A stretch of 64,000 nucleotides of DNA from Triops longicaudatus (taxonomy: Eukaryota > Arthropoda > Branchiopoda > Notostraca > Triopsidae): the NCBI GenBank assembly GCA_022885665.1, contig JAGQDJ010000024.1, positions 682,001-746,000 on the forward strand, read 5' to 3'. The position numbers were made by a program, and so were the translations under genes. Below, piece by piece: positions 1 through 12,100 of this stretch; the stretch's first letter is position 1; every line of letters starts with the position of its first letter. The notes under the pieces are model-generated. The model made no database searches. It saw only the letters and a list, made by a program, of their open reading frames with translations, and was not told where the DNA came from.

Positions 1-3000
1 CAACCACGGGTCGAATATCGAAAAAAAATAGGATATCTAATGTGCTAAGATTTAAGTTGAGTTCTTTTTAATTTAGATCTTTCGGCGTTTGCTGGCTCAT
101 TGTCGTAAGTTATGAGGTTTGAATTATTTTAAGTGTGTTTAAATAAAGAAATGTTAAACGAAATGGCGTTTTAATCATTCCCAAGTATTTTGAACAAAGA
201 ATTTTAGTTATTATTAGCATTAACAGAATACATTTTATGAAGATTTGGGGTATCATTTTTCGCGGTTTTCATTCACGAGCGACCTACTAACCGTGTAAAT
301 GGGGGAATAATTGCACTGAACCGGCTTCACTTTGGCTTCCTATACGATGCTGGACAGAAATACGGCATACTGCAGTAATTTGGGGAGTTACCGAGCTGGC
401 CAAATGCTAATCTCTAACGAGGCTCGTACACGACCAGGATTGCATTCAACACGCGAATAGAAAGTTAGACAGCAATTAATTTCTAGTTATTGCTAACGTT
501 AGCGTGTAAACACAGCTAAAAGCCCTCAAGGGCGAGGAAGCTCAAGTCAGGCATATCACAGCCAAACCACACTACCTGTCATTAAGAAAGTTTTCTATTT
601 CGATGAACATATCCCAACACACGCTAAAGTCTCATACAGCATACAACACCCTGATCGCTGGCGCAGTGAAACGCAACCGCTCGAGAAAAAAGGGTTTGGT
701 TACGAAGTTTGCAGACGTCCATATTCCTGCCTCACAATGCATCACATGGGGCCAGGACTTCCGTTGAACTGTTTTGGGCCCCCTCTAGTTCCATCCTCCC
801 TTTTAATTATGCAGAAAACACGGGTCTAGCTAGCAAGCTGCCTTGATTGGTGTCGGTGTTACACTAAGGTCAGTCTCCGAGCCCACAAACAAAAGTTTGA
901 AATGGACGAGACCAGTCAATGGGAAGTTGGGGGTCCTATCTACCTTCTGCCATCTCTCTACATGTATAGTCTAGTACAGCACCTTGTTAATGGACAATAC
1001 ATGACCAGTGAACTGAATAAACCTCCGTAGCGGTCATCATTCAAATCTGGAAAATGCCGCATATTTTTTCAACAATACAAGTCATGAAACGTTAGCTATG
1101 AAACTTGGGGCCACTGTTAAAGCGTAAGATGATTGAAACAGTCAATGTTCCCAGTTGTGATCATCCAAGCGAGAAAAGCGGTAATATCACGGAAATGTGA
1201 GCATAACATCATTAGGTTGTATAACATCAGTGGTGGCTTGTTGTATAGCATAACGGCGCCACACCCACCTGTGTGTAAGGAATATAACGCGCATAGCCAC
1301 AATGCTACGCTCTACGCATGATTACGAACCGTTTAAACGCGAGAAAACCTTCACTTTTCACATTCTGTACCCGCGTTCAGCGAAACAAACAAAAGGGGCT
1401 AAATTTAAGTTGAAAGTTGATGTTGCTTACCTTCGACGGAGGATGTTGGCCGTTACAAAATATTCCAATATTCAAGCGTCAAGGAACCTCAGGTTGGGCC
1501 GGAGGGCAGGTGGTTTGTCGGATTTTTGGTTGCCACAGTCCCCAAGCGCAACGTGCTATAGGGGCGTTGGTCTTGGGAGTATAAGAAAAACAGTAACACT
1601 TTTTCGCACGTTGCAGATCCTTTTTTCTGAACTGGGTTAATAACAGCACGATAGCGGAGAGCAAATATCCAGTTTTCAATGCACTTAGATTAACTCCACC
1701 CAAGATATAAACACTAAAGAAACTGAGCAGCACATAAGACTGCTTCTTAGGAGATCTCCTCTACCTTGTCTCCCTCTAGATGAAAGGCTTTGGCTTCTTA
1801 CCTGGCGCGCATACCTGCGGACCAAGGAGGAAATGGACAGAATTGTAAAGTGGCTTGACCCTGGAGGCATTCAAATTTAAAATCTGGTTTCGAGTTCAAA
1901 ATGCGACATCACAGCCATCTGCCGGATTGTTAAGCATGTAACGAAGGAACAAGCGCGCAACCTGTAGGTGGCTGTAGTAGTAATATCGTAAAACATGTAC
2001 ACAAGATCTTCTCAATAAAAATTACCCAAAACAAAACTCCCCTATCCAAAGCGCCACGGTAGTTGCGAGAGCGTGTCCCACTCGATGCTCTTTCGAACGC
2101 TTTTTGACCCGATGCCCCAAGTTTATGTCACAGGTGACGTGTGGTTAGCACCGGGTAGGTTTTATTCAAATCGTTTTTATTGAGAAGTATTTTCCAAACA
2201 AGTGACTCCCAAAAAAGTCCTATGTTAACGGCATGGCACTGTGTAAAAAATAAAAAGTGACGCTGCGGGACACTAGCGTGTGACAGAGCCCAAAGTGGGA
2301 CACACTCGCGCAACTGCCGTGGCCTTAGTAATAAGAGTTTTTTTTTTCTAAATTGAGAGTACTGTATATGCATGAGCATCAGATTGCCGAAGTAAATTTC
2401 AGACAAAGAATCAAATTGTAGATCAATACAATAAAAAATTGAAAGCAGTTGTATAAATGTTTAAGGTGTTACATTTTTTGTGCATTCCTAAAGAACGTCT
2501 CAATAAAACCGAGTGTCTCCCCAGTTGTTGTCAAAATTATTACATTTTTTTTAGAAAAAGGCAAAAATAATAAGCAGCCCACAGCCAGTATGCACACGTA
2601 ATGCACCCTTCTCAATCTGCTTGGAAATTCTTTTCTGTTTGAGGTTAAATGTGATAAATATTTTCCTTCCAATTTGCAAGTTTTGTAATGAACTTGCAAA
2701 ATAAATTACGTTTATGCTACTCTTCGTAAATATAGATTTTAAAATTCCTCAAAGGTTCGAATATTACCAGCTTTGGAGTTTATTCCAAAAGAACCTATGA
2801 AAATGCGGTACGGCTAACATGAGAAATAACTACCCTGAGAAGCAAGCCATAGCGCCTACGAGCTAGTCTCAAGGTGTTGAATCATACAAGGAAAAGCAAA
2901 AAGAGACTATACATCTACAAAAATTAGTAAATAATTTCATTTTTACTGAAATTGTATTACATTTGTTATAATTTCAAAATTTTGTAAATGAATTTCTATA

Positions 3001-3552
3001 AAATCATCCACACGAAACTTTTTGTACTGCACAGCTTTGGCGCTTTCTTGTCTCACAATGCATACAGATGGCGCATGCGACAAGCGCGTCGTGAAAAATA
3101 TTTGCAGTGAGGAAATAGTTGGTACAAATTGTATTAAACCAAACAATACATGATAAAACCCGTCAGCTCTGTGTATTTAAGGTGCTAAATGTTCTCTCCT
3201 AAAACCATTTATCCAGATTTTTCAAAATGGCGTGATATAGATAAGTATTGTTGTGTGGCGGAGGCGTCCATAATCGTCATTATCAGCAAATAGCGTTTTA
3301 ATTTCGCGTTGGATGTATTTCATTGTAAAAAGTGCAGCTCCAAGTGGAAATATTTGCTTCTAAGTTAGTGGGCTTAAGAGCACTTTCAAGACGGTGAGCT
3401 TTGTGGTAAATTTGTAAAGATAATCTTTTAAAAACCCTAAAAGATTTTTATTTTAGCCCTCTAATATGTCTGGAACCGCGCGCGCCAAGCGTCACGTTTA
3501 AAAATAGTGACATTAGTAAGAAACAATTTTCTTTACTTGGGGTACACTTTCA
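1..3552. other. Non-coding flank upstream of the integrase-derived gene
   Basis: No gene is recognised. Open frames here are short, overlap on both strands and carry no domain. The stretch from about 2.4 to 3.5 kb is AT-rich and gene-proximal. At 79-106 a 28-nt segment sits between a T-rich TTTAG and a GTAAGT, so an exon of a gene entering from the left is possible but unsupported. Confidence 0.5.
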
Positions 3553-3627
3553 GGTGAAGTGAAGCGATATGTACTGTAAATATCACACAAATATGCGGAT
3601 TTTTTTCTTGCCAGTTCAGTTGCCATC
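3553..3627 (+). promoter_or_regulatory. 5' leader of the integrase-derived gene, possible UTR intron
   Basis: The chosen start codon at 3628 lies in a fair Kozak context (CATCATGG), and the frame is closed upstream by a TAA at 3577. A pyrimidine-rich tract ends in CCAG at about 3613, and a CAG/GTGAAG donor-like site lies at about 3551. A short 5'-UTR intron could therefore precede the first coding exon. No TATA box or initiator could be assigned with confidence. Confidence 0.3.
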
Positions 3628-6600
3628 ATGGAAAGCAGTTTGGAGCCTAATACTGATGTGCAGCCTCAAGCATATAGTGACGATGAGGATAAAACTTACT
3701 ACCAAGACATTATACGCTATTTGCAAGAGGGCAGATTTCCCGATCTAGCTACTGAAGTCTACCGAAAGCAAATCCAGAAACGTTCCATGAAACATTTTGT
3801 AAGCCTACTTCAGAGATGCAAAGAGAAATGCTATGAACGCTAGTGGATAAAGAGCTAATGTTAATCCTTTTCGTTTCTGGATAAACTAGATGCATGAAGG
3901 GATATTGTACTTCAGAAAAAGGCGCCATAACCTGAAAGTAATTCTCGGGAAGGAAGAACGTACCCAGCTCCTTCAGTCTTTACACATTCACCCCAAAACC
4001 GGTACATTCATAAGTGAGGCCTTTTAGTACGAGTCTTTGATATCTTCCTAATAGGTGCACATCTGGGTCTTCGCAAAGTGCACGACGCCTTGGTTCAGAA
4101 TTACTACTGGCGGACCTGTTACACCGACGCGAGCCTTTTGATCAAGCAATGTGCCGGTTGCTCTGAAACTGCGCCGCTAAACCTTCCTAAAGACGAAGAT
4201 ATGCCTTTAGATTTAGAATCTGCCCCTTGCAGTAGTACGTTGTGGCAGCGATTGGAATTACGAATCCATGGACCGTATCCTCCCACCGGTGCCAATCACA
4301 CCCACATCGTTAGTATCCTTGATCCTTCCTCAGGCTGGGTAAGTGCGGCAGCCTTACGCGGTGAAAATCTTGCCGCACAAATAGCCCGCTTTTTGTTTCA
4401 AACGTGCTCTGATTTTGGCCCGGTGCCATGCTTTGTCCAGAGCGACGCATACCTCTTCGAACAGGTGCAATCCAAGTAAGGCCGGTTGGCTCAAATTTGC
4501 CCAGGAAAAAACGTTAATGAGGTTGTCTTGTGCCTCCCTTAGCTTGGCTGGCAAGACGTTAGGTTCCCTGTCTTTTCATCAACTTCTACGTCAAGCGAGC
4601 GACAGCAGTGCACTGGGGGGTCTTGCCACCAAATGGATACCCAAGTTAGACGAACTAATTTCCTCCCGTCCTAATGACTGGGATGACCAGTTAGTCGAGT
4701 TTTTATGGCAGGTAAATGAAAACAGCATTAGAGTTTCATTTGTCACTTCATTACACTACTTAATCAAAATCTCCCTCTCCGTATACTATTTCGCAATGCG
4801 TGGAGACAGCTCCGAACCACGCCTCATGACAATATGCAGCTATCAGCCTTTGTCATCATGTTTGGCCGCGAGCCCAATGACAACTCAAGTGGCGTGGCAC
4901 TATCTTTCGATCACGTGTCAACTCCAGCGAGCGTAGAAGCTGCCCCAGAAGAAATAACAGCCCAAATGTGTCAAACTTCCACGGCGATTGACAGTGTACC
5001 TCCAACAAGGCGACGCCTACGCAGCGCCACTTGGCAAGTAATGAAACAAGTTAAGCATAGCGGTTGGTTCACGTAATGAGCCTGTAATTTTCCCTTCTCT
5101 GGGTCCAGTGTCGGCATTGCAGCCAGGTTTTTACTTCCAAAATTTCGTTCAACATCCACCAGCGAATGCATATCGAAGAAGCCAAACGCCGAGGAGCTTT
5201 AGACGGCGAAGAGCCTTTGCGTACGTTTACAGAAAACCAAAGAATCACAAGGAAGCCTTTCTTGCGCAAAAAATCCCGTTTATCACGATGGGCTGAATTA
5301 GCCCGCGCCCGAGCGCGTCACACTCTTAATAGTGCTGCCACAGCCGCCTCCACAGTGGATAGCAATAGACCGGAAGCTAATACCGATGACACCGTAGCTG
5401 CCGTTAAAGCACTGCTAGCGCTGACTAAGGAAGAACGCTGCAAGCGGGGCAAGTATCGGCGCTACACACCGGAATTGCGCGACGAGATAGCGCGCTATGC
5501 GATTTCGCGCGGGGTATGCGATACCACGCGCGTTTTTTCAAGCCGTCTCGGGTTTAACGTCAGCGAAAGCTCGGTGCGCAATTTTATCAAAGCTTATACC
5601 AACTTCACGCCTGAAATGAAGGAAGAGATTGGCAAAAGTGCGGTGCAGTCAGGCGTGGAAGCTACTCAGCAATTATACGCCAGCAAACTGGGACGTGATC
5701 TCCGCCCAGCCATTATCCGCAAATTTAAACGCTTATATCTTCGTAAGCATCCCGAAATCCACCAACCTGACACTTCATCCTCCCCGGTTTCCTCCCAACG
5801 ACAGGCAAATAACAGTCTTCATGGCAATGCAAACAAAACCTCAGGCGCTGTCATTCGAACCAAACGCGTCTTCTGTCCGTCCATGAAGGACGAAATCGGT
5901 CGTTTCGCGGCCGAACACGGCATCGCTGCCACCCTTCAACACTACACCGACAAGCTGCAATTTGCCGTCAAGGAAAGCACGGTCCGGAAATTTCGCAAAA
6001 AATACACGGATTCGATCCATGCTGTTGAGCCTCGCTCTCCCGCTCCGAGCCAAGACAAGAACAGGGAAGAAGTCTTTTTCCCTTCTCCCGCCGTATCAGG
6101 TTGTCTTGAGTCCGAAATGGAGGTCATGCACCAACAGTCTTCCTCCCTGACCTTATTACACCCCAGTCAGCATCCTCCTTATAGCAACAACCCTTCTTCA
6201 GCCATCTTTAACCCGTTACCACCCCCACCGCCTTTTCCTCCTCAGCTCTGTCCTTCTCGCGACGTAGCCCATTACGGCCCATTGCAGCCCCATTCTCAAG
6301 TAGACCATCATAATTTAGAAAGCAGCCAAGTTTCAGTCCCGTCTGCAGCCTATGATTGCCCGCCGCTGTATAGTCACGCTAGCAATTATCCAGTTCCTCT
6401 TACTAATCAGAGCCAACAGCAGCATCAACTTAGCGAGTACACGGAACCGTCGCCGCTAGCATTCCATCACCATCCCGGCCACAGCTTCTCCGCGTCCCAG
6501 CAACGCCAGCGAGCGTCATTACCTGTCGCTATCGGTTCGCAGCAACCAAGCATAAGCAATCCCCAAGCTTACAACCCTGTTTATCATGTGGCCAGCTCGC

Positions 6601-7811
6601 CTGGGGCTGTCAGTCACGTCAATTTAGTGCAGCAGCATCCTTCGCACATGCTACTGCCACCTCCACCGACTTTTCAGCAGCACTTGAGCATGGCTAATAG
6701 CCACCACCACCATCATGCCAGTGCACACTCATTACCACCGCAGCCAGTCGTTCTCCCGTTGCCATTGTCGTTAGAGCGCAAGAATGCGACGGCAACTGAC
6801 GTGGAAAGCCGTGAAGAAGCTGCAATATTACCCGGATCTTCTTCACGCACGGTGGCAGGAGACGTGCCACTGTACCCACAGCAGCATCATTTGCGCAAAT
6901 CTGACGCAGATAAGAACTTGATTACAGTCCCGTCAAGCAACCAAAGCTTCAGTCCTTCCCACCAGCACATTGCGTTATTGTCTGCTCCCTCTCACAACCA
7001 CCAACAGCTTCAGCCTAATAAGGGAACGCACCAGCACCGAGATTTATTAGCTGAAGCCGCCGCTGTAGCTACTGCACCTGATCTACAACAACAGCAGCAA
7101 CCGCCTCTTCCCGGTTTATCTGTTGCTCCGCTGACCTCATCAATTTCTGCCGGTGATACGGAACCTGCTGTTGCGCTGGGACGCCTTCAGAGGTATCGAC
7201 GGACTAATCCGCGTAACGATGCTCACGCTGAGCAAGACAATGCCGACCGCGAAGGTTATTATCACACCGAAGATGAAGAAGGGGAAGAAGTGGATGAGCC
7301 TGACAGTTACGAAGCTGATGAGCGAGTCACGAGGCGCAGGAAAAGGAACCGAGCGGCCAGTCAGCCCCGCCGGGGTAACTATGCCAGCTACAGTCCGGAG
7401 TTACGAGCCGAAATTGGGAAATACGCCATAGAACACGGGAATCAGAAAGCGATGCGGTATTTCAAAGAAAAATTGGGCTTGGATATTCCAGAAAGCACGA
7501 TTCGCGGGTTGCGTGACAAGTATGTAGTCAAACGTGTCCAGCGCGGAGAAAAAGAAGTCACTTCATTAGGATTCGCTCAACGCGGACGTCCCATGCGTTT
7601 GGGAAAATACGATGGCATGGTACAAGATTGCATTCGCCAGTTAATCAAGTCCGGAGAAAAAATATCCTCTTTTTTGTGCATCGCTACTGCCAAGCAAGTT
7701 CTCATGCAGCACGAACCTGCTTTACTCGAAGAAAACGGAGGTCCTATCAAACTAAATCCTACATGGGCCAAGTCGTTCCTAAAACGCATGGGTGCTAACA
7801 ATCTTGCTTAA
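3628..7811 (+). CDS. Domesticated Gypsy/GIN-type integrase fused to a C2H2 finger and HTH-like repeats (six exons)
   Basis: Proposed coding exons are 3628-3798, 3890-4013 (or to 4001), 4055-4475, 4543-4711, 4810-5037 and 5109-7811, all joined by GT-AG introns with consistent phase, giving about 1,270 residues. Exons 1-5 follow vertebrate GIN1: an N-terminal YLQEG/KHF region, an H2C2 integrase zinc-binding domain (AHLGLRK, YYW, CAGC), then a DDE integrase core (WQRLELRIHGPY, QSDAYLFEQ, NDWDDQL, MFGREP). By alignment with the family, the first catalytic Asp is Arg and the catalytic Glu is Gly; only the middle Asp remains. Exon 6 opens with a C-x2-C-x12-H-x3-H finger (about residues 372-391). 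Helix-turn-helix-like repeats follow near 486-534, 535-581, 624-673 and 1128-1177, with a His/Pro/Gln-rich linker between the third and fourth. A CENP-B-like block (about 1203-1271) ends the protein. Inferred role: a nuclear DNA-binding protein without integration activity. It could instead be an old retroelement remnant, but the long open frame and intact splice sites argue against that. Confidence 0.85.
3799..5108 (+). other. Five short introns within the integrase-derived gene
   Basis: The introns are 3799-3889, 4014-4054 (or 4002-4054), 4476-4542, 4712-4809 and 5038-5108, between 41 and 98 nt long. All begin GT and end AG, and each one removes a stop codon or a frame change while joining pieces that match the integrase fold. 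The second intron has two in-frame donors. GTGAGG at 4014 matches the donor consensus better, but leaves a 41-nt intron and adds four residues inside the H2C2 motif. GTACAT at 4002 gives 53 nt and a motif spacing (HPKTGAHLG) closer to the family. The choice between them is unresolved. Confidence 0.75.
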
Positions 7812-9161
7812 ATGAATATGCTAATGAGATAGAGAATGTATACCAACTGTGAAAAAGAAAGGTGTGCTGGGAGAAAATACATAACTAAAAACACTCTTAT
7901 ATGTTGATTTTACGCGAGTTTTTTTGCATTATCAACTTCTTTTTCCGACGTAAAGCCACACAACAAGGAAGCTTTCTGCAGCGCAGCAAGATGGGCAACG
8001 TCCTACTTGGGGAAGAAATCGGTCCACGGTGATTGGAATGCGGTATCTCGGTCGCCTTGTCACATAAAGTGTTCAGGGGGCTCATCGTAAGCTGCTGGCG
8101 GTATTGAGCTTACGGTGTACTGAGTGAGGGGGTTGCTTGCTTCACGTCTAGCTTGGACTCTTACCCAGCAGGAGAGCTTTCGCAAAACTTGTAACTCGTC
8201 TTTACGAACGACACAACTTTTGGCTTCTAGCCTATATGCCTCTTTTACCCTTCACTAGGAGAGAGAGAAAATCTTAGGAAACTTAGCGAATCTGAAACAG
8301 CACAAGCAAAGGGGATTATGCACCCCCTTCTATGTTAGCTTTCTAACGTGCATTTTTTGTAGTTTTTCTTCCTTTCGTCGTACTTTAGAGCCATAACTTT
8401 TAGCATATCTAATGTGGTGGGTTGTGGTGGGAGATAAGTGAATACCCGTTTTCTCCTGTCGCGCCTGATTTACACAGGGTGCAAAGAGGGGGCTCCCTGG
8501 AGCCGCCAGGTAATCTATTATACAACGGTACTCATACCGACTACAAAATTTCTTCAAAAAGAAAAAAAAAATACCGGAAAACAACAAAAAAATTCTAGCC
8601 TGTCTAAGATCATCTGCATTTCTAAAAATACGCTGAATGGGCCTAAAAAGAGTGGAATTCCTCCACGAAAAAAATATGAATTTTACGAGAAAGCGGGAAA
8701 GCCGAAAGAGCTTCGATAAAGGTACAAGCACGTGTTAATCGGCGCCGTTTTCTAGCGGGTGGGCCGCGTGGACAAGGCCCGTATGGATATTGAGGTAGAA
8801 TTTTTCAGGTCAAAGGGTTGCATGGCCGTGTTTTGTTCGCTTTTGTGGCCACTGAGACCACTCAGCCTTCGACATGGAACGAGACAAGCTTTCCAGAAGC
8901 TGCATCTCTGATGATTGGGACAGAAATGTTCGGACAGAATCCTTTTGTCGATTTTAAACCTTTTTCCCTTATAAGACTCGAGGAAATAATACCCCAATCG
9001 TCCCTAATATCGTAAGATTTCGGTTCACCGGCTAATAAGGACACTATTACATTATTAAGAAGACCGGTTTGGAGAAAAACCTCCTTTTGGGTGGAAAAAC
9101 GGGAAAACTTGAGAATAAAACTATAAGGTTTAAGAAAAAAAAAAGCTCTCAAGAATTTTTA
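7812..9161. other. Non-coding region downstream of the integrase-derived gene
   Basis: The first few hundred bases should be the 3' UTR of the upstream gene, but no AATAAA was found close to the stop. No domain-bearing open frame is present. A-rich tracts occur around 8,558-8,590. Confidence 0.45.
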
Positions 9162-9198
9162 CCCCCCCNNNNNNNNNNNNCCCCCCCCCCCCCCCCCC
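9162..9198. repeat. Poly(C) tract broken by an assembly gap
   Basis: Seven C residues, twelve N (9169-9180), then eighteen C residues. The gap was evidently placed inside a homopolymer that could not be read through, so the true length is unknown. Confidence 0.9.
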
Positions 9199-12100
9199 AA
9201 AGAAATGTTTTGTTTCTATCCCCCTTAGAAACAGGTTCAGAGGGTTAACAAATCAGGACTAGGGAAACGTAGGAAGAGAAAGGTTGAAACTGATTAATTT
9301 ACGAGAAAGGAGAGTCCTCCCTCCCCCTCATTGACCCTTTTTTAGCCACACAGGTTGAATTCTTGGTGGTAAATGCCGATGTAGGTTTAGGGGCGGGGTA
9401 GGAGGTCACCTGATGAGGTAACCCCGTGTCAAAGGCGTCCACATTTCTTACTATCAAACCGCCCCTCTATATTGCCCGCCCAGGGTGCCAGTTGCGAAAG
9501 TTTCTTGAAGGATCGTAATTTAACGGAGAAAAACTGCTAAAATCTCTTCCTGGTGTCAGGTTGGAGTCAAAACAACTTGCTGGCCAAATCCGTCTTGTTC
9601 TTACCAGAGAAAGGTAGCCAAACACTGTGAGGTATTCCTTTTCCGAAAATCCTAAGAAATTGTTCTATAAGAAGCTTTATATGTTAGCCCTGTTCATAAA
9701 ACCTGACCAGAAGGAATTTGTTAAGCCCTATCCTAAATACATAGCAAACCTAACAATGAAAAATTCGCCAAGGTTTTAGGCCTATCTGGAATGTAACAAG
9801 TGTAACAATGTGCATAAGCCATACCCAGCTCTCGGAATGCAAACTTTATTGTTACATAACGTCTACGTCTCTTGAATGGCCTAGTGTTAGGTTGGACGAG
9901 TGCTGGTACAATCACGTAAAAGTTTATGGAACTTTTGCAAGATAACCGGGAACGGTCATAGGGTACATTACCCTTCGAGATGTTACGTGCACTTCTCGGT
10001 TCGGGGTTTCAAAGGAAACTAGGGCATAAATTGATGGTTTGAAAACAGTACATGAACCACTAAAAACTCTCAGCTTAAAGTTCAAGTGAAAAGAAGGATC
10101 GGGAAAGTCCATTACTCCATCGGTATTCTCTTTTTGTCCATTCGGCTCAAATAACGGGGCTAAAACGTTCGGATAAAGGGGGGTTATGTTGCCGAGAACA
10201 AAGGACTTCCAAACAGTCGATACTAAACCTAGATAGGGGTGGTTTACCTACTTTTCCGGGTTTTGGATATAGGAACGAAAAAAAAAATGCTTTTTGAAAA
10301 GAGAAGAAACGAAGCAACTAACTTATCTCAGGCAATCCTAAAAGCATCCCGCTGCCAATGCATCATTGTGCCCCATTACGAAGACACTTCAGTTACATTT
10401 TGGCATCATAAGTGTGTATAGCAATAAATAACGTCCACAAGTCTACCAACTCTATTTTCCCATACTGACAAGTTCCTTTTACTGGTGGAGATTTATGGAT
10501 TTTTTTAGCGCCGGCACCGGCAATTTCGTTTGGATCTTAAGTTTATTGCCCTGTAAATCCATCTAATAAGTACGTGAAAGTGGGCTGAAAAGCTCAGAAA
10601 TATCAATATAATAAGGTGTTCAATGGTCAAAATACCCCATGCAGGAAAACGAGTACTGGATATATATATAAGATGGCATACACAAGGTAAACTGCGGGTG
10701 GGCCCACATGGGATGTCGCGTCGTTACGACATTCAACATGCACACATGTAAGTAGTATACAATTTTCCATAAAGCCCCGTGTATTGTGAATCTATGGTCT
10801 TGCGTGTGTGGGCTGCTCGAAAACTCATCCTTACGCGCTTCGCGTGACTTGGGCGACCTACACCTTCCACCTTTGGCGCTTTTGATGGTGCGATGGATTT
10901 GCTCGCCCATCCACTCTCTCTCCAGCGATACATGCCTTCAACGACGGTTGTGCTGAAAGAGAAAACCTTGGACATGTCGAACTCTTACGATGTAAGCTAT
11001 CAAAAACAATGGCAGGTTGCACGGCAGGTGGATATGTTAGTCCAACAAGTCGCCTATGCAGAAGTATGCAGACTCTCCGTCACTCTCGGGCGTAAACAGA
11101 CACAAACCCAATACGCCTTGCTATCTGACCAAGAAAGCTCCTTTGAAAAAGTAATGACAACGACGACGACCTGTATTTACAAGAATCATTACAGCAAAGA
11201 TGACAAGTATACTACCCCACGGAGTTCACCAACTTATGCATTTTGACAAAAAAGACTTCAAACAAATAAAAACAAAATGCGTACTATACCCAACGCTGAA
11301 TTCACAATATCGTATTGCACTGGAACGCAGCTCTTCTTATCAAGTGGCCCCATCTGAACCATTCCCCAATTGTAAAATGCAAAAACCTCTTTTTTTTTGT
11401 GGTTGGCTATAAGAAAAACATGCAATGTTGTGGCTCACTCCCTCTCTTTCTCTTTTTCATACCTCTTTTAAGTACACATTTCACCTCATTGCACTCAGCC
11501 ATTTTTTTTTCTTTCTGGTCAAACTTTTGTGTGCCATTTGCGCCTCGGATCGGTGTTTACTCCAAAGGACAAATTACGCCAGCGTGTTTTCCATGGGCTC
11601 TTACTCTCCTGGGTGGCATTTTTACAGATCAGCCATAATGTTGGTCTCGTGGAAAAACTACTTGTCTCGATCTTTTCATGGAACTTGACTGTTGCTCATT
11701 GCAACCAACAGTGATCCGCATAAAAGCCCCCTTTGCCAAACTAACAAAGTACTAACGCTATAAAATCTGCTTGCCTGTGTCTAAAGAAGGTATGGTCAGC
11801 ATTATGGCCAGATAAACAAAGAACTCGAAAATCATGACCTGAAAGCACGGCATGGTTACCAGTCCCCTTTTGTGTCCCTTATGACGTGGGTTAAAAAGCG
11901 GATGAATAAAAGTCTCTTGTTTCCCGACTTGTCGCATTCTCGCATGGATGTGTGATCATCCCCGTATTGGTAAAACCCACTTCATTATAGCAGATCAGGT
12001 TTTATGACCAGCGGAAGAAGATGGCCACGCTAGATTGCCCTGCATTTTTCCTCTAGCGCCCTTATAATTTACACATTCACTCTTGGGATAGTCCTCGACA

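Noticed and set aside
4415..4936. 173-codon open frame taken as one gene
   Set aside because: Only 4543-4711 of it is coding, as exon 4 of the integrase-derived gene; the rest runs through introns and in the wrong frame over exons 3 and 5.
3628..7811. Reading the integrase-derived gene as an intact Gypsy or LTR retrotransposon
   Set aside because: No reverse transcriptase, RNase H, protease or gag, no LTRs seen, five introns, and a degenerate catalytic triad.
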